Assembly (NCBI GenBank): GCA_015258065.1
Contig: JABZIZ010000004.1
Coordinates: 134,041 to 198,040 of the forward strand
DNA length: 64,000 bases
Reading direction: 5' to 3'
Origin: Lachnospiraceae bacterium
GTDB lineage: Bacteria; Bacillota; Clostridia; Lachnospirales; Lachnospiraceae
The position numbers and the translations under genes were made by a program. The stretch's first letter is position 1. The number at the start of each line of letters is the position of its first letter. Positions 25,078 to 33,493 of this stretch are shown in pieces. The notes below the pieces were generated by a model. It had not been told where the DNA came from, did not search any database, and saw only the letters and a program-made list of their open reading frames with translations.

Positions 25078-27621
25078 TCAGGCGATTTCTGTTTTTTTAC
25101 CGGGAAAAGAGGCCAGAATCTCAATACTGCCTCCAAGGCTTAGGAGGAGAATCACGAGGATGCGATAAGTATCTGCGTCTGCGGTTTTCGGCATATCGGT
25201 CTGTTTTCCGGAGACAGTGCCGCCTGTTCGTCCGCCTGATGTGCCACCGCCCTGCGTGATATTGCCGCCGGAAGGAAGGAGATTGGTCTGACGACTGAAA
25301 AAGCTGCTTGCATTATCATTAGGAGCCGGGTTAATGCGCTGTGCCGTAAAGATACTGGAGCCGGCGGATGAAGAAGTAGAAGCGCCGGACGAAGCGGATG
25401 AGGCCGAAGAAGCACCGGAGGAAGCGGACGAGGCCGAAGAGGAGGAAGCTCCGGATGAACTGCGTGAAGACTGGGCGGAAGAAGAGGCGGATCCGGAGGC
25501 AGACGATGCGGAGGAAGCGCTGTTAGAAGCGGAGGAACTTGCACTCGCAGACGAAGCGGAAGAAGAGGAAGCGCCGGAGGAAGCGGACGAGGCCGAAGAA
25601 GAACCGCCCGCCGGCATCCGATTTCTGCCGTCGGTAGAAGAGATGATCACGCCAAATTCCGAAAAGTGAGGAGGAGTGAAAACGACATAATTTTTTCCCT
25701 CCTTGGCTTGGATTCGTGTGCCCGGAATTTCTTCTAACGTTTTTCCATCCTTTTCGCTGATCGAGAGAACCTTCACGGTTTCTTTGCCTTCTTGTGGCAA
25801 ATCACTAAGAGGCAGCCAGATTTCGAAATTCTTCCACCTGGTCAGGTCGTGCGTCTCACCGGTACCGAACCCTCCTTCGTTTTGCAGCGAGATATTGTAG
25901 GTGTCCTGCAGACGAAAATTCCGGTAGTGAGAAGACTGCTCCATTTGAGCTGCAATCATGGAATCTGCTTCCGCCATGTCCCGGACGTTCAGGCAGGTGT
26001 TGTTCTTCAAGTTTTCAGAGGGGTTGGATGCCAGCACTTGCAAGGAGCGTTCTCCCTGTCCGTTTACGGAAAATCTGCCCGCAGGAACCGATGTAGAGTC
26101 GCCTGCCAGAAGATACTTGCTGCCATTGTCGACGATGAAATGAAGGCGTGCAGTACCGTTTTGCCCCGCCTCCAGAGAATGGGAGTCGATTTGTAAGGAT
26201 TTAACTGTATCATTTTCTTCCTGAAACAGATGAAGCCTGGAAGGATCGGCGCTCATCGTTCTGGGCAAGGAAAGAGAAATTTCGAAATTGGAAAAGCCTT
26301 CCACCTGCTTCCCGTTTGCCTCCTTGCTGTCGGTTAAGGAAATGGTAAAACAACTTTTTTCAGAAGCTTGGCTCCAGGCTTCCGGAAGCAAAGAAGAGCT
26401 GTTTGGAAGGGGAGCGGAGGCAAGATGGAGGTAGAGATTCTGTGGCAGCTTCTTGTCTACGGGCAGAGGAGAGGCAGAGGTGAGGAAGCGCTCGTTGTCT
26501 GCAAGATCCGCTCTCTTGTCGTCTATGAAAATTTGCGGGTTTCCGCCTTCTCTGACGGCACTTGGGTAGCAGGGATATCCCCGGAAAAGGGGGGAGCTGA
26601 AATTGGTGGAAGCGGTGTCCGTGGCGGGTCCCTTGTTTGCACCGGCCCCTTCATTCGTACCGGAACCCGTATGGATAGCGGACTGCCTGCCTGCAGTGGG
26701 CTCCTCATAATAAAGCGTGGTTTGTTCCTGCGGGAAGGGAGACTCACCCCAGGCTTCCGGAAGAGGAGCCTTTCCTTGGAAGAGGACGCTCCTAACGGGA
26801 GTATGATCAAACGCGTGATGACCGATGGAACGGACCTGATTCGGAATAGTCAGATCGGCATCCAGTTCCTTGCAGTCATAGAAAGCGTAATTCCCGATGG
26901 TATTTACCTTGTTCAGCAGAATCTTCCGGATGCCGGTGCCTGCAAAGGTGAGGGCACCGATTTCTGTGATCCCGGAAGGAATCTGTATCTCGCCGCCGAT
27001 GAATTTGCAACCGTAAAAAGCACCGGGAGAGAGGGTTTTTAGATGATCCGGAAGAATGAGATGCCCTTCCAGAGCCGTACAGTCACGAAAGGCGAATCTG
27101 CCGATTTCCGTCAGAGATGCGGGAAAGGCAATTTCGCTTAAAGAAGAGCAGGAGTCGAAGCAGGAAGCCTGCAGAGAGGTCAGCGTTTCGGGAAGTCTGA
27201 CTCTTTTGAGAGCACGCATTTGGTAGAAGGCGCGTTCGCCGACAGTCGTGATTCCTGCGGTTTCACCGTCGTTTTCAAAAATAACAGAAGTGATATTTTC
27301 GGCTTCCGTCTTCCAGGGAGCCTCTTCACCGTATGCAGCGGAATCATAATCATACATCTTTCCGCTGCCGGAGATTTTGAGCGTTTTCTCCGTACCGCCT
27401 CCCTCTAACTTCCAGGTGAGATTCGCACCGCACCGATTCACGTCGCCCGCCGCCTTGACATATTTGGGATACAGAGCAATGCAAAGCGCCAGAATCAGCA
27501 TGGAAACACCAATCAGGCGTCTTCGAAAGCGCCTCTTTTGCGCAAGTTTGCACCTGCGGAGAAGCTTCCTTTCCTCATCGACACGTTGGTGTTCCCTCTG
27601 ATAACCCTTTCTTTCGCCCAT
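25078..27621 (-). CDS. LRR_5 (BspA-type) surface protein with Ser/Ala stalk and wall anchor
   Basis: Cell-surface protein, 847 residues. A basic N-terminus is followed by a membrane segment (about 36-52) and an AA-G junction. Residues about 110-270 hold leucine-rich repeats of the BspA/LRR_5 type, recognised by units such as ERAFYQMRALKRVRLP and TEIGRFAFRDCTALEG. A middle region of unclear fold leads to an 85-residue stalk made almost only of Ser and Ala (about 672-756), a Gly-rich patch, then MPKTA, a hydrophobic tail and KK: a sortase-type anchor variant of LPxTG. ATG at 27621 has GGGAG upstream; an in-frame ATG 19 codons earlier is less likely. LRR_5 proteins often bind host or bacterial surfaces (family knowledge). 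Ligand unknown. Confidence 0.85.
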   Translation of the reverse strand: MGERKGYQREHQRVDEERKLLRRCKLAQKRRFRRRLIGVSMLILALCIALYPKYVKAAGDVNRCGANLTWKLEGGGTEKTLKISGSGKMYDYDSAAYGEEAPWKTEAENITSVIFENDGETAGITTVGERAFYQMRALKRVRLPETLTSLQASCFDSCSSLSEIAFPASLTEIGRFAFRDCTALEGHLILPDHLKTLSPGAFYGCKFIGGEIQIPSGITEIGALTFAGTGIRKILLNKVNTIGNYAFYDCKELDADLTIPNQVRSIGHHAFDHTPVRSVLFQGKAPLPEAWGESPFPQEQTTLYYEEPTAGRQSAIHTGSGTNEGAGANKGPATDTASTNFSSPLFRGYPCYPSAVREGGNPQIFIDDKRADLADNERFLTSASPLPVDKKLPQNLYLHLASAPLPNSSSLLPEAWSQASEKSCFTISLTDSKEANGKQVEGFSNFEISLSLPRTMSADPSRLHLFQEENDTVKSLQIDSHSLEAGQNGTARLHFIVDNGSKYLLAGDSTSVPAGRFSVNGQGERSLQVLASNPSENLKNNTCLNVRDMAEADSMIAAQMEQSSHYRNFRLQDTYNISLQNEGGFGTGETHDLTRWKNFEIWLPLSDLPQEGKETVKVLSISEKDGKTLEEIPGTRIQAKEGKNYVVFTPPHFSEFGVIISSTDGRNRMPAGGSSSASSASSGASSSSASSASASSSASNSASSASSASGSASSSAQSSRSSSGASSSSASSASSGASSASSASSGASTSSSAGSSIFTAQRINPAPNDNASSFFSRQTNLLPSGGNITQGGGTSGGRTGGTVSGKQTDMPKTADADTYRILVILLLSLGGSIEILASFPGKKTEIA
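25355..25607 (-). repeat. Low-complexity Ser/Ala codon repeats (stalk)
   Basis: Imperfect GCC/TCC/TCG-rich repeats inside the LRR surface protein gene, encoding runs such as SSASSASSGASS. Such tracts are prone to length change by slippage and would alter how far the LRR domain stands from the wall. The long acidic reading frame on the opposite strand is a by-product of this bias. Confidence 0.8.
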
Positions 27622-27871
27622 GGTCCTTACACTCTCCCTTTGAATGCAGACAAATGATGTCTTTGGTTGATGGTACACTTGGAATATGGTTGTCCCTCAG
27701 GCATGTCGGACATTGTTGTAGAATGGGAACCTATTCTGGATTGGTAAATAGGATAAAGATAATTATTATTTTATCATATTACAGAGATAAAATATAGAAA
27801 ATTCCGTTTTATTTATACGATTCCAAGGGCAGGAAAGTGGCTTGAAAGATGGATTTTTATGATCGCTGCTC

Positions 27872-27908
27872 AAAAAATTCGCCGTGGAGAGATCTGGCTC
27901 CACGGCGA
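27872..27908 (-). terminator. Terminator after the class A PBP gene
   Basis: Read on the minus strand: CGCCGTGGAG, 8-base loop, CTCCACGGCG, then AATTTTTTG. It ends the PBP message and isolates the LRR gene, whose own promoter must lie in 27630-27870. That stretch is very AT-rich but no convincing -35/-10 pair was picked. The remaining bases 27909-28056 hold a short direct repeat CGAGTAGAAAAT (twice) and nothing else recognised. Confidence 0.88.
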
Positions 27909-28056
27909 AAAATCGTTATTCATTACGAGTAGAAAATTTCCGAGTAGAAAATTCCGAGTTCTGCTCCATGACCCATGACCGTGCAGAAGCACGAACTGGA
28001 AACTTCATTGTGCCCTAACGGAATGCTTGAGGTGCCGATGCTGGAAGCCACATCGT

Positions 28057-31002
28057 TTACTGGCCGGGCACCTGTGCAGCGCCGGCGGCCGGATCGGCAC
28101 CCTGTGTCGGGGCGGTCTGTGCATTCGGATCGGCTGCGGCAGCTCCGGCAGCGGCTGCGGGTGTCGCAGTCGTATCGGCAGTATTCGGGTTCGTGACCTG
28201 CGCATTCGGATCGGCCACGTCACCTGCGCCCGGTTCGCTGGTAGCGGCAGCAGGGGCGGAAATCATGGAGAAGGAGGCAAGTGTACCATTATAATAGGCC
28301 TGCAAGGCCGCTTGTGCGTTCTGGGCAGCCAGAGCAACGGTCGCATCATTTTGCGGATAGCCGTTTCGTAACAGTACCTGCAAAAATTCCTGTGCAAGCT
28401 TGCTTTCCACGTTGGGTTGTGACCAGAAAGCCAGATCATGCTCACAGCGTTTGCGTACGACGCGCTGTCTGCCCTCTGCGTCCGTTTCATATTCGGAGTT
28501 GGCGCTCTTTCTGCCGGAGCCCTGTGCCAGAGACGGGGCTTCTACGGGATCCAGTGTAAAGACACCCTGTACATGGAAGGGGCAGTAGTCATTGGCAACG
28601 GCGCCGGAATAAGCGCAGATGGAGCCGGAATAATGAACGTCGCAGGGATCGGTCGGCACCGTATCCTTTGCAAAGATTTCTTTTTTCAAAGTAGCATCGC
28701 AAAGCCCCGCAATCGGGAGCTTTCCGGATTTGGAGCAGACCGTCATCTCCACGATTCCATCCGGTTTTTCAAAATTCGAGGAAGGGAGGTCTTCATGAAT
28801 CTTGGACATGATTCCCTTCCAGAGAACCTTGGCAAGGGAGGTCTGTCCCTTCCCGAGTTTGGTATTGTCGTCATACCCCACCCAGGTGGTGGCGGTGTAA
28901 TAGTTGGAATAGCCGGCAAACCAGACGTCGTTGTTTTTGGAAGTGGTTCCCGTTTTACCGGCAATCTGCGTTTTACCGAAATTGACCGACTTACCGGTTC
29001 CCTTGGTCACCACGTCTTCCATGGCGCTGGTTAACAGATAAGCTGTGGTGGGCTTTAGGATCTGTGTGCCCTTCGGATCGGTGTTATCAAGCAGCACATT
29101 TCCGTCGTGATCCACGATCTTGGTGTATAACTTTGGCTTGATATAGACACCGCCATCGGCAATCGAGGCGAAGGCAGCATTCAATTCGATGTTCTTGACT
29201 CCCTTCGTCAGACCGCCCAGGGCCATCGTCTGCTGGATGTCGGAGTAAACTCTGCCGCCGATTTCTTCATGATCGACCAAAGTGGTGAAGCCGAATTTTT
29301 TCAAATAATCAAAACCGAGCTGAGGGGTAATCCAGGTGAGTGTCTTCACTGCGATGACGTTCATCGACTGTTCAATTGCAGTCCGCAGGGAGGTTAGCCC
29401 TCGATAGGATTCGCCATACCAGTTACGCACCTGTCTTCCGTTGGTATAGTAGAAAGGAGCGTCTTTGATCACGGTGGCAAGGGTCAGCCCCGCGGCGTCC
29501 AGAGCGGGAGCGTAGGTAGAAACGATCTTGAAGGTGGAACCCGGCTGTCTGACCGTATCGGTTGCCCGGTTTAAAGTTCTGGAAGCCTCCTTATTCCCGC
29601 GCCCGCCGACAACGGCGACTACATACCCGGTATGCTGATCTTCGATGGTCACGGATACCTGCGGCTGCGGCACCAGATGGATGTTCTCGGCAAGTACTTC
29701 CCCGCCGGTTTCCGAAAGCATGGCGGATTTAAATTGATCAATGGCAGCGTTCGCACTGTCCTGAGAACGGTAGAGAAGGTTTCTGCCTTTCCCCGTTTCT
29801 TTTAACCAGCTCTCCATCATTTCACTGGAGTAATTGTGTGTCTTGCCGTCGCTTCCCTTGATGCTCAGTTGGTAATTCAGTAAAAAGACGGTGCCTCCGG
29901 GATAGTTGTCGGGATTGGCGATGACTTCATCTGCAATGCTCTGGATTTTTGGATCCTGGGTGGAATAGATTTTTAAGCCACCGGAATAGAGCAGCGCATA
30001 GGCCTGTGTCTCATTGTAGCCGATGTCGACTAAGTCACTGACCACCTCATTGGTAAGCGAGTCGACAAAGTAGGAGTTCACGGAAGTGTCCTGCGTCTTG
30101 GCGTCAATCACCTGGATGCGGGAATAGACATCATCGGCAAGGGCGGAATCGTGTTCCTCCTGTGTGATATACCCCTGCTTCAACATGTCGTTTAATACTT
30201 TTTCCCTACGCTTGGCATTCTCCTCCGGATGTGAAATCGGATTGTATTTGCTGGGATTCTGGGTGATCGCAGCGATGCAGGCGCATTCGGACAGATTCAA
30301 TTCGCTGACGGATTTTCCGAAATAGCGGAGAGAAGCGGCTTGTACGCCCAGGGTATTCTGTCCCAGATTGATGGTATTCAGGTAGTTCACCAGAATATCG
30401 TCTTTATAATCTTTGATCGAAGGGTCATGCTTCAGCTTTTTTTCCAGCTGAACGGCAAGGTACTGCTCCTGGATCTTACGCTTGATCTTGGTAAATTTGC
30501 TCTCGTTGGTCCAGTTGGAAAAAACATTGTTTTTTAACAGCTGCTGTGTGATAGTGGAGGCTCCTTCCGAGAGATTGCCGTTTTTCAGCGCAACGCCTGC
30601 GGCACGGAAGATGCCCTGAATATCTACCCCGTTATGCTTATAGAAGCGGGAATCCTCAATGGCTACGAAGGCGTGCTTCAGATTGGCGGGGATCATATCG
30701 GAGGTCACCGGAATCCGGTTGGAGTCGCTGGAAACCAGTTTGGCGGTTTGATTGCCGTCCACATCATAGACGAAGGTAGAAAATCCCTTGGGAGTCACAC
30801 TGATATCTCCGATTTCGGGGGCAGAGGAAATAATGCCGCGGAAAATACCGATCCCGAAGCTTAACAGTGTGATGCACAGCGCAAGGATGGTGATCAGGAT
30901 CAAATTGAAAAGGGAAAGATGAACTTTGTTCGCTACACGTTTGGAAGTATTTTGAAGCGCACGTCTTTGCTGTTGTACGCCTCTTTTGCCATAATCTGCC
31001 AC
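28057..31002 (-). CDS. Class A penicillin-binding protein (PBP1A-like)
   Basis: Bifunctional peptidoglycan synthase: glycosyltransferase plus transpeptidase, anchored by one N-terminal membrane segment near residues 30-52. The GT51 domain shows AIEDSRFYKHNGVD (catalytic Glu) and GASTITQQLLKN. The transpeptidase domain carries the active Ser in QPGSTFK (near residue 488), SMN (EQSMNVIAVKT) and KTGT (IAGKTGTTSK). After the catalytic domain comes a Cys-containing segment and a roughly 75-residue Ala/Pro/Asn/Thr-rich tail. GTG at 31002 is preferred because GAGGTG lies 7 bases before it; ATG at 31017 is a close alternative. Length about 981 residues. It is transcribed alone, divergent from the YigZ gene. 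Confidence 0.94.
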   Translation of the reverse strand: MADYGKRGVQQQRRALQNTSKRVANKVHLSLFNLILITILALCITLLSFGIGIFRGIISSAPEIGDISVTPKGFSTFVYDVDGNQTAKLVSSDSNRIPVTSDMIPANLKHAFVAIEDSRFYKHNGVDIQGIFRAAGVALKNGNLSEGASTITQQLLKNNVFSNWTNESKFTKIKRKIQEQYLAVQLEKKLKHDPSIKDYKDDILVNYLNTINLGQNTLGVQAASLRYFGKSVSELNLSECACIAAITQNPSKYNPISHPEENAKRREKVLNDMLKQGYITQEEHDSALADDVYSRIQVIDAKTQDTSVNSYFVDSLTNEVVSDLVDIGYNETQAYALLYSGGLKIYSTQDPKIQSIADEVIANPDNYPGGTVFLLNYQLSIKGSDGKTHNYSSEMMESWLKETGKGRNLLYRSQDSANAAIDQFKSAMLSETGGEVLAENIHLVPQPQVSVTIEDQHTGYVVAVVGGRGNKEASRTLNRATDTVRQPGSTFKIVSTYAPALDAAGLTLATVIKDAPFYYTNGRQVRNWYGESYRGLTSLRTAIEQSMNVIAVKTLTWITPQLGFDYLKKFGFTTLVDHEEIGGRVYSDIQQTMALGGLTKGVKNIELNAAFASIADGGVYIKPKLYTKIVDHDGNVLLDNTDPKGTQILKPTTAYLLTSAMEDVVTKGTGKSVNFGKTQIAGKTGTTSKNNDVWFAGYSNYYTATTWVGYDDNTKLGKGQTSLAKVLWKGIMSKIHEDLPSSNFEKPDGIVEMTVCSKSGKLPIAGLCDATLKKEIFAKDTVPTDPCDVHYSGSICAYSGAVANDYCPFHVQGVFTLDPVEAPSLAQGSGRKSANSEYETDAEGRQRVVRKRCEHDLAFWSQPNVESKLAQEFLQVLLRNGYPQNDATVALAAQNAQAALQAYYNGTLASFSMISAPAAATSEPGAGDVADPNAQVTNPNTADTTATPAAAAGAAAADPNAQTAPTQGADPAAGAAQVPGQ

Positions 31003-31042
31003 TGGAATGCACCTCATATTGTCTCTACTATTAAAACACCTC

Positions 31043-31071
31043 ATTATAACACGAGGATGCAAATTTGAAAA
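31043..31071 (-). promoter_or_regulatory. Candidate promoter of the PBP gene
   Basis: On the minus strand TTTTCA, 17 bases, TATAAT, ending about 40 bases before the PBP start. Its -35 box sits on the same bases as the -35 box of the plus-strand promoter at 31065. Confidence 0.5.
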
Positions 31072-31094
31072 AAAGGGATTCTTTAAGGTAAAAT
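31065..31094 (+). promoter_or_regulatory. Candidate promoter of the YigZ/IMPACT gene
   Basis: TTGAAA, 18 bases, TAAAAT, about 115 bases before the ATG at 31210. It faces away from the PBP promoter and shares its -35 bases, so both polymerases could not bind at once. Confidence 0.55.
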
Positions 31095-31209
31095 AGGAAA
31101 AATTGCAAGTAACCCTGTATCAAGGGGGCGAATCCTTTTACCAACCGGATCCCGGAAGGAAAGGAGCGTCAGGGAGAACGGGGAATCAGACGAGACAGGA
31201 GAATCCGTC

Positions 31210-31866
31210 ATGGAGCAGGAAAAACGGGAACAAGACGCTTATTCGATCTTAAGTGACCATGTAAATGCAGAACTGACCGAAAAAAAATCGGTGTTTCTTA
31301 CGGATGCTTATCCTGTCCACAGCGAAGAGGAGGCGGCAGAGAAGATTCAGGAAGTCTCCAGGAAATATTACGATGCGAGGCACCACTGTTTTGCTTATGT
31401 GTTGGGGGACCATAAGGAAATTGTACGCCAAAGTGACAATAAGGAGCCTGCAGGTACGGCAGGCAGACCGATTTTGTCGGTGATACAGGGAGAGAATCTG
31501 ACCTATGTGCTGATTGTCGTGACCAGGTATTTTGGTGGGATTCTGCTGGGAACGGGAGGCCTAGTGAGGGCTTATACAGGAAGCGCCAAAGCGGTTCTGC
31601 ATCTGGCAAAAGAAGAAGGGAAAATCCTCACCCTTCGTCATGCGCAGAAACTGCGCATTCACCTGCCTTATGCGCAGGCGGAAAGCCTTCAATACGATCT
31701 TGCGCAAAAAAAGATTCGCGTTTTAGAAACGGTCTATGAAGCGGAGGTGACCATCCGTATCTGCGTCCCTGCAGAAGAGGCAAAAGGAGTGATCCTAGAG
31801 ATCACGCAGAAGACGTCCGGTGCGGCGCAGGTGGTACGGGAAGAGGAAGGTTTTTTTGCCGTCTGA
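31210..31866 (+). CDS. YigZ/IMPACT family protein
   Basis: Conserved 218-residue protein of the UPF0029/IMPACT group. The N-terminal domain has the core signature EPAGTAGRP, VVTRYFGG and LGTGGLVRAYT (roughly residues 77-125), and the C-terminal DUF1949 ferredoxin-like domain occupies the rest. In eukaryotes IMPACT affects translation control through GCN2; the bacterial role is not established, with links to ribosome or nucleic-acid binding suggested for relatives. ATG at 31210 has AGGAG 9 bases upstream. It stands alone between the PBP gene and a tRNA gene. Confidence 0.9.
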   Translation: MEQEKREQDAYSILSDHVNAELTEKKSVFLTDAYPVHSEEEAAEKIQEVSRKYYDARHHCFAYVLGDHKEIVRQSDNKEPAGTAGRPILSVIQGENLTYVLIVVTRYFGGILLGTGGLVRAYTGSAKAVLHLAKEEGKILTLRHAQKLRIHLPYAQAESLQYDLAQKKIRVLETVYEAEVTIRICVPAEEAKGVILEITQKTSGAAQVVREEEGFFAV

Positions 31867-31951
31867 ATTTCGCTTTGCTTCCATATTCCAATCGAGAATG
31901 GATCCACGGATTCTTGATTTTTCCGTTCCTATCAAGATTAAAATTTTTTGC

Positions 31952-31980
31952 TTGCTTTTCCGGAAGGCTGCCATTATAAT
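31952..31980 (+). promoter_or_regulatory. Promoter of the tRNA-Pro gene
   Basis: TTGCTT, 17 bases, TATAAT, placed 33 bases before the mature tRNA 5' end. A strong, simple promoter as expected for a single tRNA gene. Confidence 0.8.
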
Positions 31981-32013
31981 AACTATTGCTGTTCCGAACA
32001 GAGGGGAACACAT

Positions 32014-32086
32014 CGGGGTGTGGCTCAGGTGGTAGAGCACCACGTTAGGGACGTGGGGGCCGCAAGTTCGAATCTTGTCACTCCGA
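32014..32086 (+). tRNA. tRNA-Pro, anticodon AGG
   Basis: A 73-base cloverleaf: acceptor CGGGGTG / CACTCCG (one G-T pair), D-stem GCTC/GAGC, anticodon stem CCACG/CGTGG with loop TTAGGGA, variable loop of five, T-stem GCAAG/CTTGT with loop TTCGAAT, discriminator A. CCA is not encoded. The anticodon AGG reads proline CCU; C1-G72, A73 and G35-G36 are the normal proline identity elements. A at position 34 is unusual for a bacterial proline tRNA, which commonly has TGG, GGG or CGG; it may become inosine or read several CCN codons unmodified. Confidence 0.93.
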
Positions 32087-32091
32087 TTTGA

Positions 32092-32125
32092 GAAAAGAGT
32101 CGTCGTGTGGCGACTCTTTTCCGTA
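32092..32125 (+). terminator. Terminator after tRNA-Pro
   Basis: GAAAAGAGTCG and CGACTCTTTTC form an 11-bp stem around an 8-base loop, six bases after the tRNA; the T-run lies within the 3' arm. Confidence 0.85.
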
Positions 32126-32267
32126 TATATGGTACAAGTGTCAAATGCATCAAAAATCGTTGCAAACAGTCCTGTATCATAAATATTGCACGCGGTGACA
32201 GAGCGAGACGTTGGGGTAAGCAACCCTTACCCTTTATTGATCATATTTTCAGGAGGTTAATGTATTT

Positions 32268-33446
32268 ATGACTAGAATCGATATTGTATCCGGCTTTTTG
32301 GGCGCCGGTAAGACGACTCTCATCAAGAAGCTGTTGAAAGAGGCGTTAGCGCATACCAAGGTGGTCTTGATTGAAAACGAATTTGGTGAGATCGGAATCG
32401 ACGGCGGTTTTTTGAAGGAATCCGGCATCGAAATCCGTGAAATGAACGCAGGCTGTATCTGCTGTTCCCTCGTGGGAGATTTCGGTGCATCGCTTGAAGA
32501 GGTGATGAACAAGTATGCGCCGGAGAGGATTCTGATCGAGCCATCCGGCGTCGGCAAGCTTTCCGACGTAATGAATGCGGTACAAAATGTGGCGGACAAT
32601 AATCCTGAGATGGAACTTTCCTCTGCCGTGACGGTGATTGACTGCACAAAGGCAAAACTCTATATTAAAAATTTCGGAGAATTTTTTACCAATCAGATTG
32701 CAAATGCCGGAACGATTATTTTAACAAGAACGGACAGAGCCGATGAGCAGACGGTGCAGGAAACGGTCGATCTGGTGAGAGAATACAATAAGAAGGCGAC
32801 CGTGATTACGACGCCGCTGGAGCAGCTGGATGGAAAGGATATCCTGAACACCTTTGAAGGCAATAGAGATCTGGCTGCGCAGCTGATGAAGCAGGTATTG
32901 GAAGAACATCATCATGAGGAGGAGTGCCACCACCACGAGGAGGGCGAGTGCCACCACCATCATGAGGAAGAAAGCTGCCACCATCATCACGGGGACGAAG
33001 AAGATCACCGTGAGGAGGGGCATGAACACCACCATCATGGAGAGGCGCCGGCGCTAGTTGCGGATGAAGAGGGAGTAGTGGTGCACCGTTCCGAGGACGC
33101 CCATTTAAGAGACGGTCATCACCATCACCACCACCATGGCGCAGGAGAGCATGATGCGGATGAAGTCTTTCAGAGCTGGGGGATGGAAACACCCAAGCGC
33201 TATGGGAAAGAGAACATCAAGCAGATGCTGGATCAGCTGAATGCGCAGGATCGGTACGGTTTTGTTTTGCGTGCAAAGGGGATTCTGCCTTCGGAAGATG
33301 GCGGATGGATGGAATTTGATTATGTGCCGGGAGAACAGGAAATCAGACCGACGTCCAGAGCGGATGTCACGGGCAAGATTGTGGTGATCGGTTCCGGACT
33401 GAAGGAAGATGCGCTGGAAGGACTGTTTCGAGAGAATCAGCAATAG
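32268..33446 (+). CDS. CobW/COG0523 G3E GTPase with extended His-rich metal-binding tract
   Basis: P-loop GTPase of the CobW family, likely a zinc (or other divalent metal) chaperone acting in the cytoplasm. The 392-residue protein has Walker A GFLGAGKTT (residues 9-17), the metal-binding GCICCS near residue 63, TRTD near 147 as guanine-specificity region, and a C-terminal CobW_C domain. Between them residues about 213-291 are packed with His, Glu and some Cys, including a run of seven His; this tract is unusually long. AGGAGG precedes ATG. A 7-bp stem GGGTAAG/CTTACCC followed by TTTATT lies at 32214-32232 in the leader and could be an attenuator. No clear Zur box was found. A second CobW-like gene follows directly. 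Confidence 0.9.
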   Translation: MTRIDIVSGFLGAGKTTLIKKLLKEALAHTKVVLIENEFGEIGIDGGFLKESGIEIREMNAGCICCSLVGDFGASLEEVMNKYAPERILIEPSGVGKLSDVMNAVQNVADNNPEMELSSAVTVIDCTKAKLYIKNFGEFFTNQIANAGTIILTRTDRADEQTVQETVDLVREYNKKATVITTPLEQLDGKDILNTFEGNRDLAAQLMKQVLEEHHHEEECHHHEEGECHHHHEEESCHHHHGDEEDHREEGHEHHHHGEAPALVADEEGVVVHRSEDAHLRDGHHHHHHHGAGEHDADEVFQSWGMETPKRYGKENIKQMLDQLNAQDRYGFVLRAKGILPSEDGGWMEFDYVPGEQEIRPTSRADVTGKIVVIGSGLKEDALEGLFRENQQ

Positions 33447-33493
33447 GGGCGAGAAAGCGGCAGAGAGGATCTCCTAGTAGAAACGGAGGGAGA

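Noticed and set aside
25334..25669. Long acidic Glu/Ala-rich open frame opposite the LRR gene
   Set aside because: It mirrors the Ser/Ala stalk codons of the minus-strand gene; it has no ribosome site and its composition is fully explained by the opposite strand.
32122..32267. Zur box or cobalamin riboswitch before the CobW pair
   Set aside because: AAATCGT occurs but without the matching inverted half, and no B12-box or riboswitch core was found; only a 7-bp hairpin is present.
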